Positions 19,058-26,596 of a stretch of DNA of 64,000 nucleotides are shown piece after piece; the first letter of the stretch is position 1, and each line of letters starts with the position of its first letter. Where the stretch lies: contig NZ_FNXF01000006.1 of NCBI RefSeq assembly GCF_900108485.1, positions 62,001 to 126,000 of the forward strand, given 5' to 3'. The translations under genes and the position numbers were made by a program. The notes under the pieces were generated by a model. That model was not told where the DNA came from. It made no database searches and saw only the letters and a program-made list of their open reading frames with translations. The stretch is from Rheinheimera pacifica (lineage in GTDB: Bacteria > Pseudomonadota > Gammaproteobacteria > Enterobacterales > Alteromonadaceae).

Positions 19058-20818
19058 ATGAAATTCAAACTTACACAAACACCATTCATCTGTTGGATGG
19101 TGGCTATTGTGTTGCTTTGTTCATCACAAAGCATACTGGCCTCGGTTTTTCTTAGTCAGCTTACTCAGCTCGAAGAAATCAGGCTGATTAACTTTACTAG
19201 TTTTAGCGCCGGACTAGCAGAGTTGGAAAAAGTAAAAAGTAGTTTTACTGAAGAGGAAAGCCAGTATTTTGCTTTGTTAAAAGGTTATGAAAAGTCGCTT
19301 GCGGGCGAGTACGAGCAGGCATTTATTTACCTTGCTCCACTTATCCAATCAACTTCGTCTGGTATTTATCATTTCAGAGCTAAAGTTCTTGCTGTGAATT
19401 TATATGCGATTTCGCATGATTACTTAAACGCATTTTTGTTATTAGGCGAGCTAAATAAAGAGTTGCCTTTTATTGATGATGCTGTTGCCAGGGCTCAGGC
19501 CGTAGGCAACATAGCCATGCTCTATAATGGAATTGAAAAATATGAAATTGCACTGTTTTATTCTGAACAATTCTTAAATTCAATAAAAGATCAGCAACTT
19601 GTTTGCAGGGTATTAGTTCATAAATTAACTTCTCTGGCAAATCTGAAAAAAAACAGTGATTTTTTGTCTGAAATTGACCATGGCATCGCAACATGCCGAA
19701 AATCTAAAGAGAAAATACCTGAAATTATCATGCTTAGAGATAAAATGCAGGTTTTGCTTCACTTAGAGCGCCTCAGTGAAATTACAAGTTTATACCAAAG
19801 TATTTCAGAGGATGTAGTTGCGACAGGTTATCCGATGTTGATTGCAGGCATATTAAATATTACAGCACAAGCATATCTTCGCGCCGGAGACCTTAGCAAT
19901 GCAGAGCTTTTAGCTGCGACAGCTCTTAGACAGATTGAACACACATCTATCAATTTTGTGCAAACAGAATTATATAAGCTTTTAGCTGACCTAGAAAAAC
20001 GTAAAGGTAATTTCGAGGCTGCATTGGCCTATTTTGAGAAGCATAGCGCGCTTGAAAAAACATATCAGGACGACAAAACAAATCAGCAACTGGCGTTCCA
20101 CCTTGCCGAAGGTGAGTTAGAAGTAAAGGATAAGCGTATCGCTTTGTTAGACAAAGACAATGAGTTGTTGTCGTTACAAAAAAATCTCTATGAGCATGAA
20201 GTAAAACAAAACCGGCTGCTATTGCTTTTGCTGTTTTCTGTGTTGATTATTGCTAGCTTTATGGCTTATCGAGGCATGTCCGGCCGTAAACGCTTTAAAA
20301 AAATTGCTGAGTTTGACCAATTAACCGGTATCAGTAACCGTTATCATTTTAACAATTTGGCTAAAGTAGCTCTGGATTATTGTGAGCTTAACGCTAAGCC
20401 CGCTGCACTCATCCTGTTTGACCTGGATTATTTTAAAACTATCAATGACAACTATGGCCATGCTACCGGTGATTGGGCGTTGCAACAGGTAGTAAAAACC
20501 TGTCGTAACTTTATGCGCAACAATGATGTATTTGGACGGATTGGCGGTGAAGAGTTTGCTGTAGTGTTGCCGGGCTGCCACGCCGATAAAGCCGCACTAC
20601 TGGCAGAAATATGCCGTGACGCCATTGCTACTATAGATACAACAGAAAGCGGTTATCAGTTCCCGCTTAGTGCCAGCTTTGGTGTCAGTTCTTCTGATAT
20701 ATCGGGCTATCAGCTTAAACAGTTATTGGCAGATGCGGATCTGGCAATGTACAGTGCCAAGCAGTCGGGACGAGATCAGATCGCCACTTATACCCACCTT
20801 ATGGATACCGCAGATTAA
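19058..20818 (+). CDS. Membrane GGDEF diguanylate cyclase with periplasmic helical-repeat sensor (copy 1)
   Basis: 586 residues. An N-terminal signal or anchor segment (about 9-29) is followed by a 350-residue periplasmic region with TPR-like helical repeats (AYLRAGDLSNAELLAATALR; LLADLEKRKGNFEAALAYFEK). Next come a short coiled coil (EGELEVKDKRIALLDKDNEL), a transmembrane helix (about 385-403) and a GGDEF domain. The active-site GGEEF (496-500) is intact, with an RNND I-site five residues upstream, so it should make c-di-GMP and be product-inhibited. It starts 12 bp after precursor 1. The 5' half is clearly more AT-rich than its neighbours. It is paralogous to the gene at 21183. Confidence 0.88.
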   Translation: MKFKLTQTPFICWMVAIVLLCSSQSILASVFLSQLTQLEEIRLINFTSFSAGLAELEKVKSSFTEEESQYFALLKGYEKSLAGEYEQAFIYLAPLIQSTSSGIYHFRAKVLAVNLYAISHDYLNAFLLLGELNKELPFIDDAVARAQAVGNIAMLYNGIEKYEIALFYSEQFLNSIKDQQLVCRVLVHKLTSLANLKKNSDFLSEIDHGIATCRKSKEKIPEIIMLRDKMQVLLHLERLSEITSLYQSISEDVVATGYPMLIAGILNITAQAYLRAGDLSNAELLAATALRQIEHTSINFVQTELYKLLADLEKRKGNFEAALAYFEKHSALEKTYQDDKTNQQLAFHLAEGELEVKDKRIALLDKDNELLSLQKNLYEHEVKQNRLLLLLLFSVLIIASFMAYRGMSGRKRFKKIAEFDQLTGISNRYHFNNLAKVALDYCELNAKPAALILFDLDYFKTINDNYGHATGDWALQQVVKTCRNFMRNNDVFGRIGGEEFAVVLPGCHADKAALLAEICRDAIATIDTTESGYQFPLSASFGVSSSDISGYQLKQLLADADLAMYSAKQSGRDQIATYTHLMDTAD

Positions 20819-20953
20819 AAATTTATTGTCGTTCTGTATTATAACATTCCTGTAGTAGTTGTAATTCGTTACGGCCGGGTGCAGGATGGTATTTAAAGTT
20901 TGATTGAGTTTAATGCCTTTTACGTTCGCGTAACAACCTTACAGGAACTGTCG

Positions 20954-21229
20954 ATGAATAAAGTGATTAGCTTGCTTGAAACTTTAGGCCAGAGTGCTGC
21001 GTTACAGAGTCTGGATACTGCAACATTACAAAAAGTATTTAACCCGTTGGATATGGATGTTCAGGTGCAACATGCCATTTTGACCAGGGATCACGTTCAG
21101 TTAGAGGCCTTGCTACAGGTGCGGAACAAAGTGGTATGTGCCATTTGCCCCGCAGAAGAACCGCCACAAGACGTGCCTGAGAATGACGACGAAACCGGGG
21201 AAAAGTCAGCGGTTGCCGCTAGCTTTTAG
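20954..21229 (+). CDS. Candidate split-borosin RiPP precursor 2
   Basis: 91 residues from the ATG at 20954, behind AGGAA; an in-frame TTG at 20900 is less likely because the ATG product has the same length as precursor 1. Residues 1-64 align ungapped with the other precursor. It has LLETLGQSAAL (7-17), VFNPLD, LEALL and VRNKVVCAIC (56-65), with an acidic tail. The LGQ-x-A-x-L motif is especially close to the N-terminus of SonA as I remember it. The hydrophobic NKVVCAIC stretch is the predicted N-methylated core. The 3' end overlaps the reading frame of the following GGDEF gene, which ties expression of the two together. Confidence 0.65.
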   Translation: MNKVISLLETLGQSAALQSLDTATLQKVFNPLDMDVQVQHAILTRDHVQLEALLQVRNKVVCAICPAEEPPQDVPENDDETGEKSAVAASF

Positions 21230-22976
21230 ATTGGCTCAGCCACTGTTAATTAAGCTGATAAAACCGGCATGGATAATCTGTGCTGGTTTCGTTGCTATTG
21301 CATCAGCCAGTGAAATGACTGCGCGATTGGACGCGCTGGATGATCTGAAAGTGGTCAATGTAGCTGAATTCAGTGAAAAGCTGGCAATTATCGCTGAAAA
21401 CCCTGCTGAGCTGACACAATATCAACAAGATTATCTAGAGTTACTACAAAGTTACGAAAAGTCGCTGCGCGGTGATTTTGACGGCGCAGCAGTGCTGCTT
21501 GAATCAATGCTAGCGCGTGATACTGCGCCAGAAATTGTGTTTCGCGTTAAAGCACTGCTGGTTAATGTATTTGCCGTAACCCGAAATTATCGCAATGCGT
21601 TTTCTTATCTTGAGCAAGTAAGTCGTGAAGTTCAGTCTGTCACATCAACCCGGGCAAAAGAACACGGCCTGAGCGTGCTGGCTTATACATATAATCAACT
21701 GTCAGAGTTTGACATTGCCCGGTTTTATGCTCAGCTACTGATCAACAGCGCTACATCTGAAAAAGCATTGTGTCATGGCCGACACCATTTAATTGAATCT
21801 CTGTATGGGTTAGGGCAATGGGAGCTATTTAGCACTAATGTTGAACTGTCAGTAAGCCACTGTGTTAATCACCGTGAGCTGATTTTTGCTAACCTGATTC
21901 GCCTGAAATACTATAACTATTTATTGCTGCATGAACAGTATCAACAGGCAGACGAGTATTATCAATCATTTATAGATTCTGTTGCTAAAACAAATTATCC
22001 GTTTCTGCTTGCGGGCGTTTTAGGGGCTGCTGCAAAAAATAATCTGGCACTGGCACAATATGATGCAGCTGAAGAGTTGGCCAGGCGCACCTTGCAGTAT
22101 TCCGGCAGCTCAGAATTCAGTGTGCCGGTGTTAAATGCTTATGATGTGCTATATCAGGTCAACCATTCACGCAGAGATTATAATAAAGCCTTGGAGTACC
22201 ATATAAAGTATACCTCTGCGCTGAAAGCAAACAGTGATGACCGTTTTGTGCGGCAACAAGCTTACCATGTAGCTAAAGCTGAAATAGAAGTAAAAGATCA
22301 GCGCTTAGCCTTACTTGATAAAGATAACGAACTCCTATTTTTGCAAAAAAACCTGTATGAGCAAGAGGTTCAACAAAACCGGCTTATTATGCTGCTGTTA
22401 CTGTTAATCGTGGCTCTGGTCAGTTTTATGGCCTATCGCGGTATGTCGGGGCGTAGCCGCTTTAAGAAAATGGCTGAGTACGACCAGTTAACCGGGATCA
22501 GTAACCGTTATCATTTTAACAACCAAGCCAGGGTGGCGTTGGATTACTGTGAGTTGGATGCAAAACCTGCAGCACTGATTTTGTTCGACCTGGATTATTT
22601 TAAGAATATAAATGACCAATACGGTCATGCCGCAGGCGATTGGGCATTGCAGCAGGTGGTAAAAACCTGTCGTAATTTTATGCGCAATAATGATGTGTTT
22701 GGTCGTATTGGTGGTGAAGAATTTGCAGTGGTGTTGCCTGGCTGCCATGCTGATAAAGCTGCACTAATGGCAGAAATATGCCGCGATGCCATTGCCACTA
22801 TAGACACAAAAGGCAGTGGTTATACATTTCCACTACGGGCTAGTTTTGGTGTCAGCTCTTCGGATACGTCCGGCTATCAGCTTAAGCAATTATTAGCTGA
22901 TGCAGATCTGGCAATGTACAAAGCTAAGCAGTCCGGGCGGGATCAGGTGTCAATGTATACAGAGGAGCTGGGCTGA
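21183..22976 (+). CDS. Membrane GGDEF diguanylate cyclase with periplasmic helical-repeat sensor (copy 2)
   Basis: 597 residues from the ATG at 21183, which lies inside precursor 2 in another frame. A TTG at 21231, right after that gene's stop, is a plausible alternative giving a cleaner signal peptide (about PLLIKLIKPAWIICAGFVAIASA). Architecture equals copy 1: N-terminal membrane or export segment, periplasmic helical repeats, the coiled coil KAEIEVKDQRLALLDKDNEL, one TM helix, and a GGDEF domain with RNND I-site and GGEEF (510-514 in this numbering). It should be an active cyclase. It ends about 85 bp before astE, with no clear terminator. Confidence 0.85.
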   Translation: MTTKPGKSQRLPLAFRLAQPLLIKLIKPAWIICAGFVAIASASEMTARLDALDDLKVVNVAEFSEKLAIIAENPAELTQYQQDYLELLQSYEKSLRGDFDGAAVLLESMLARDTAPEIVFRVKALLVNVFAVTRNYRNAFSYLEQVSREVQSVTSTRAKEHGLSVLAYTYNQLSEFDIARFYAQLLINSATSEKALCHGRHHLIESLYGLGQWELFSTNVELSVSHCVNHRELIFANLIRLKYYNYLLLHEQYQQADEYYQSFIDSVAKTNYPFLLAGVLGAAAKNNLALAQYDAAEELARRTLQYSGSSEFSVPVLNAYDVLYQVNHSRRDYNKALEYHIKYTSALKANSDDRFVRQQAYHVAKAEIEVKDQRLALLDKDNELLFLQKNLYEQEVQQNRLIMLLLLLIVALVSFMAYRGMSGRSRFKKMAEYDQLTGISNRYHFNNQARVALDYCELDAKPAALILFDLDYFKNINDQYGHAAGDWALQQVVKTCRNFMRNNDVFGRIGGEEFAVVLPGCHADKAALMAEICRDAIATIDTKGSGYTFPLRASFGVSSSDTSGYQLKQLLADADLAMYKAKQSGRDQVSMYTEELG

Positions 22977-23060
22977 TTTACAGTGTAAGCAAGCGTCCGG
23001 TTTGGCTGAGTGCAGTAACTGCGGTAGAATCAGCACATTATAACAATCTGGAGCTGGCGC

Positions 23061-24131
23061 ATGGCGCACTTATCTACCCAACACGCCCAACTGCTGCAAC
23101 ATGGCGACTTTTTGCAACTGACTCTTTCAAACCCTGATGGCTTGCCATCATCACAGTTCACCTTACCTAATGGCACGACGGTCAGTATTCTCGATACTGG
23201 CGTAATATGCTTTGAGCCGGTGCTCAGTGAAAGCAATACTAAAGATATTGTTTTGTCTTGTGGCGTGCATGGCAATGAAACTGCGCCGATAGAAATTTGT
23301 GCCGAGCTGGTAAAAGACCTGCTAACCGGCCAACTTCAACTTAAACACCGCTTGTTAGTACTGTTTGGTAATCCTGCCGCGATAAATGCCAGCACACGCG
23401 AAATTACCGAAAACCTGAACAGGCTGTTTTCCGGTCACCACAGCATGGGGGCGGGCCTGATTAACGCTGAGCGCAAGCGTGCCAAGGCGTTGGAGGAGTA
23501 TGTCAGCCGTTTCTATCAAGAGGTACGCGTAACCAATGTGGTGCCGCGTAACCGATATTTGTATGATTTACACACCGCTATCCGTGGCTCCCGTTTTGAA
23601 AAATTCGCCGTGTATCCGTTCTTGCATAATAAGCCGTGGCAAAAGGCCCAGTTTGAGTTTTTGCAGGCCTGTGATGTCACGACAGTGCTGTTAATGCAAA
23701 CGCCGGCGTCTACTTTTAGCTACTACGCTTCTAATACGCATGGCGCCGATGCCTTTACCATTGAACTGGGTAAGGTACAGCCGTTTGGCCGGAACGATAT
23801 GCAACGTTTTGCCAAAGCACGCGCCGCGCTGCGGCAACTGGTTAGCGAAGCCGCGGTTAGCACAGTACATTTTGATGAGCAGCAGTTTCAGCTGTATCAG
23901 GTGTATCGCGCGATCAATAAGCAAACGCAGGAGTTTAAACTGCACTTTGCCGATGACGTAGAAAACTTTACTGCCTATCCGCAAGGCACCTTGCTGGCGA
24001 CAGACGGTGATATAGAGTACAGAGTAGAGCGCGAAGGTGAAGCCATTATTTTCCCCAATGCCAAAGTGGCCATAGGCCAGCGCGCTATGCTGATGGTGGT
24101 GCCCACTACAGTGGCGCACAATATCGCTTAA
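23061..24131 (+). CDS. astE: Succinylglutamate desuccinylase
   Basis: Last step of the AST arginine catabolic pathway: N-succinylglutamate to succinate and glutamate. 356 residues, somewhat longer than E. coli AstE (322). Zinc carboxypeptidase-like motifs: CGVHGNETAP (His and Glu ligands), NPAAINASTREITENLNRLF, YDLHTAIRGS (third zinc His) and the catalytic Glu region TIELGKVQPFGRND. The ATG follows GGAG. The other ast genes are not in this window, so astE is separated from a canonical ast operon. Confidence 0.9.
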   Translation: MAHLSTQHAQLLQHGDFLQLTLSNPDGLPSSQFTLPNGTTVSILDTGVICFEPVLSESNTKDIVLSCGVHGNETAPIEICAELVKDLLTGQLQLKHRLLVLFGNPAAINASTREITENLNRLFSGHHSMGAGLINAERKRAKALEEYVSRFYQEVRVTNVVPRNRYLYDLHTAIRGSRFEKFAVYPFLHNKPWQKAQFEFLQACDVTTVLLMQTPASTFSYYASNTHGADAFTIELGKVQPFGRNDMQRFAKARAALRQLVSEAAVSTVHFDEQQFQLYQVYRAINKQTQEFKLHFADDVENFTAYPQGTLLATDGDIEYRVEREGEAIIFPNAKVAIGQRAMLMVVPTTVAHNIA

Positions 24132-24230
24132 CGGCTGATTACCACAGTAAACTGCTGTAAAGAGTAAATTTAAGCTGACAGTCATTACTGCGCGGCACTT
24201 ACCAGAACGGGCGTGTCGGTTGCAATGCAG

Positions 24231-24246
24231 TTTACGTAAAGGTAAA
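24231..24246. promoter_or_regulatory. Candidate LiuR-type operator upstream of the branched-chain dehydrogenase operon
   Basis: TTTACGTAAAGGTAAA resembles, from memory, the LiuR (MerR family) palindrome TTTACGTTnACGTAAA with two mismatches. It overlaps the spacer of a possible promoter, TTGCAA (24220) -17 bp- TAAAGT (24243), as MerR-type operators do. LiuR controls branched-chain amino acid catabolism in related bacteria. Read by eye; no scoring was done. Confidence 0.35.
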
Positions 24247-24347
24247 GTTGCCGCCGATAATAATCAGAACACACCGGTGCCGGCTAAAGCCAGGCACAAA
24301 ACGGGGAGAGCGGTTAAAGCCGCTATACTGGACGGTAAAAGCTAAGT

Positions 24348-24381
24348 TCCGCCAGCCTGATACCAAGACCGGGCTGGCGGA
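24348..24381 (+). promoter_or_regulatory. Strong hairpin in the leader of the bkd operon
   Basis: A perfect 10-bp inverted repeat (TCCGCCAGCC / GGCTGGCGGA) with a 14-nt loop, 42 bp before the E1alpha ATG and without a following T run, so it is not a terminator. It may shape the 5' leader or be a protein-binding site. Role unknown. Confidence 0.4.
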
Positions 24382-24423
24382 GCTGCCACCTGTCTGACAC
24401 GTATAACAAACAAGAGACACCCT

Positions 24424-25608
24424 ATGACTAACCCAAATAACGCCACCATTACCACGGTGCACACTGCGGAGTTTACCGCCGGTGATGCGTTAAAAATTCC
24501 TACACTACGCATTTTACGTGACGATGGCAGCCTGTACGAAGGTGCGGTAGCGCCGGAGTTGGATAAAGCCACCGCCATTAAAATGTACGATACCATGGTG
24601 TTTACCCGGGTACTGGATGAGCGCATGTTGGCTGCCCAGCGTCAGGGCCGCATCAGCTTTTATATGCAGTGCTTAGGCGAAGAAGCCACTACGGTAGGTA
24701 GCGCCGCGGCATTGGCAGAGCAAGATATGATCATGGCGCAGTATCGCGAGCAGGGTGCGTTGCGTTATCGTGGTTTTACGCTGGAGCAGTTTATGAACCA
24801 GCTGTTTTCCAACGAAAAAGATTTGGGTAAAGGCCGGCAGATGCCGGTACATTACGGCAGCAAAGACATTTACTATATGACGATATCGTCACCGCTGGGC
24901 ACGCAAATCCCCCAGGCCAGCGGTTATGCTTATGCGCAAAAGCTGCGTGGTTTACCTAACACCACTATCTGTTATTTCGGTGAAGGTGCAGCCTCAGAAG
25001 GCGATTTCCACGCCGGGTTAAATATGGCGGCGGTACACAAGGCGCCGGTAATTTTCTTCTGTCGTAACAATGGCTATGCCATTTCCACGCCGGCCAGTGA
25101 GCAGTTTGTTGGTGATGGTATTGCCTGCCGTGCAGTCGGTTACGGTATGAAAGCCCTGCGGGTAGACGGTGCCGATATTTTAGCCGTGTATCAGGCGACT
25201 AAAATGGCGCGTGACCATGCACTTAAGCATAACGAGCCGGTGTTAATTGAATCTATTGCTTACCGTTTAGGTGCTCATTCCTCGTCTGACGATCCAAGTG
25301 GTTACCGCTCAAAAGAAGAAGAAGAAAAGTGGCGCCAGAACGACCCTATCGCCCGGTTCCGGTTATGGCTGGTAGAAAAAGGCTGGTTGAACGAAGCCGA
25401 CGATAAAGCCACTATTGAAGCGCTGCGTACCGAAATTCTCGATGCGTTAAAAGTGGCGGAAAAAGTGGCTAAGCCTGGCATAGAGCACCTTATTTCTGAT
25501 GTGTACGCCGAGCCGATTCCGGCATTACAACAACAATTAGATGAATTAAAAGCGCATATCCGTAATTACCCGGAAGCGTATCCGGTAACGGCGGGGAGAC
25601 TAGACTAA
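24424..25608 (+). CDS. bkdA1: Branched-chain 2-oxoacid dehydrogenase E1 alpha subunit
   Basis: Thiamine-diphosphate-dependent decarboxylase component for the oxoacids of Val, Leu and Ile. 394 residues. The ThDP motif is the BCKD-type [15 protein letters not shown]...[12 protein letters not shown] (GEG in place of the GDG of pyruvate dehydrogenases), which separates it from PDH E1alpha. The phosphorylation-loop-like region [20 protein letters not shown] also matches human BCKDHA. The stop overlaps the E1beta start by one base. The E3 gene (lpd) is not in the operon and must be shared from elsewhere. Confidence 0.92.
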   Translation: MTNPNNATITTVHTAEFTAGDALKIPTLRILRDDGSLYEGAVAPELDKATAIKMYDTMVFTRVLDERMLAAQRQGRISFYMQCLGEEATTVGSAAALAEQDMIMAQYREQGALRYRGFTLEQFMNQLFSNEKDLGKGRQMPVHYGSKDIYYMTISSPLGTQIPQASGYAYAQKLRGLPNTTICYFGEGAASEGDFHAGLNMAAVHKAPVIFFCRNNGYAISTPASEQFVGDGIACRAVGYGMKALRVDGADILAVYQATKMARDHALKHNEPVLIESIAYRLGAHSSSDDPSGYRSKEEEEKWRQNDPIARFRLWLVEKGWLNEADDKATIEALRTEILDALKVAEKVAKPGIEHLISDVYAEPIPALQQQLDELKAHIRNYPEAYPVTAGRLD

Positions 25609-26585
25609 TGGCAAAAATGAACATGTTGCAGGCCATTAATAATGCGCTTGATTTAGCCATGGCCAAAGACGACAGCGTAGTGTGTTTTGGTGAAGACGTA
25701 GGCCACTTTGGTGGTGTGTTTCGCGCCACCAGCAAACTGCAGGAAAAATACGGCAAAGCGCGCTGCTTTAATACACCGTTAACTGAGCAGGGCATTGCCG
25801 GTTTTGCTAACGGTATGGCAGCCCAGGGTATGAAGCCGGTAGCGGAAATTCAGTTTGCCGACTATATCTTCCCGGCCTTTGACCAAATCGTTAACGAGAC
25901 CGCCAAGTTCCGCTACCGCTCCGGTAATGAGTTTAATGTCGGCGGTATAGTGTTCAGAAGCCCGTACGGTGGCGGTATTGCCGGTGGTCATTATCACAGC
26001 CAGTCACCGGAAGCCTATTTTGCCCATACTCCGGGTTTAAAGGTAGTGATCCCGCGTGACCCGTATCAGGCCAAAGGCTTGTTATTGGCCTCTATTGCCT
26101 GTCCGGATCCGGTTATTTTCTTTGAACCGAAAAAGCTGTACCGTGCCTCCACCGGCGAAGTGCCGGAAGAGTACTACGAAATTGAACTGGGTAAAGCCGA
26201 GGTAACGCAGCAAGGTAAAGACATTACTGTGCTGGCCTGGGGTGCGCAGATGGAAATAGTGCAAAAAGCAGTAGAAATGGCTGAAAAAGACGGCATTTCC
26301 TGTGAAGTGATAGACCTGCGCAGCATATTGCCGTGGGATGCCGATACGGTAGCCGCGTCGGTCAAAAAAACCGGCCGGCTGGTTATTAACCATGAAGCGC
26401 CGTTAACCGGCGGTTTTGCCGGTGAAATTGCCGCCACTATCCAGAAAATGTGTTTCCTGCACCTGGAAAGCCCGATTGAACGGGTCTGTGGTATGGATAC
26501 ACCGTACCCGCTGGCGCTGGAAAAAGAGTACGTGGCGGATCATTTAAAAACCTACGAAGCGATAAAACGCTCAGTTAACTTTTAA
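25608..26585 (+). CDS. bkdA2: Branched-chain 2-oxoacid dehydrogenase E1 beta subunit
   Basis: 325 residues. Pairs with E1alpha to form the alpha2-beta2 decarboxylase. Characteristic stretches: [35 protein letters not shown], the Glu of which activates the cofactor, and [22 protein letters not shown]. The C-terminal transketolase domain has [13 protein letters not shown] and [16 protein letters not shown]. The start codon overlaps the E1alpha stop (TAATG), so translation is coupled. 11 bp separate it from the E2 gene. Confidence 0.93.
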   Translation: MAKMNMLQAINNALDLAMAKDDSVVCFGEDVGHFGGVFRATSKLQEKYGKARCFNTPLTEQGIAGFANGMAAQGMKPVAEIQFADYIFPAFDQIVNETAKFRYRSGNEFNVGGIVFRSPYGGGIAGGHYHSQSPEAYFAHTPGLKVVIPRDPYQAKGLLLASIACPDPVIFFEPKKLYRASTGEVPEEYYEIELGKAEVTQQGKDITVLAWGAQMEIVQKAVEMAEKDGISCEVIDLRSILPWDADTVAASVKKTGRLVINHEAPLTGGFAGEIAATIQKMCFLHLESPIERVCGMDTPYPLALEKEYVADHLKTYEAIKRSVNF

Positions 26586-26596
26586 CGGAGGCAGCA

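Larger units (their letters stand above)
18770..22976 (+). repeat. Tandem duplication of a [small precursor + GGDEF] module
   Basis: Two successive units, 18770-20818 and 20954-22976, each encode a 91-residue small protein followed at once by a membrane diguanylate cyclase. Protein similarity is close in the TM-GGDEF part, including long near-identical nucleotide stretches (for example around 20575-20640 and 22735-22800). It is much lower in the periplasmic sensor parts. Confidence 0.8.
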
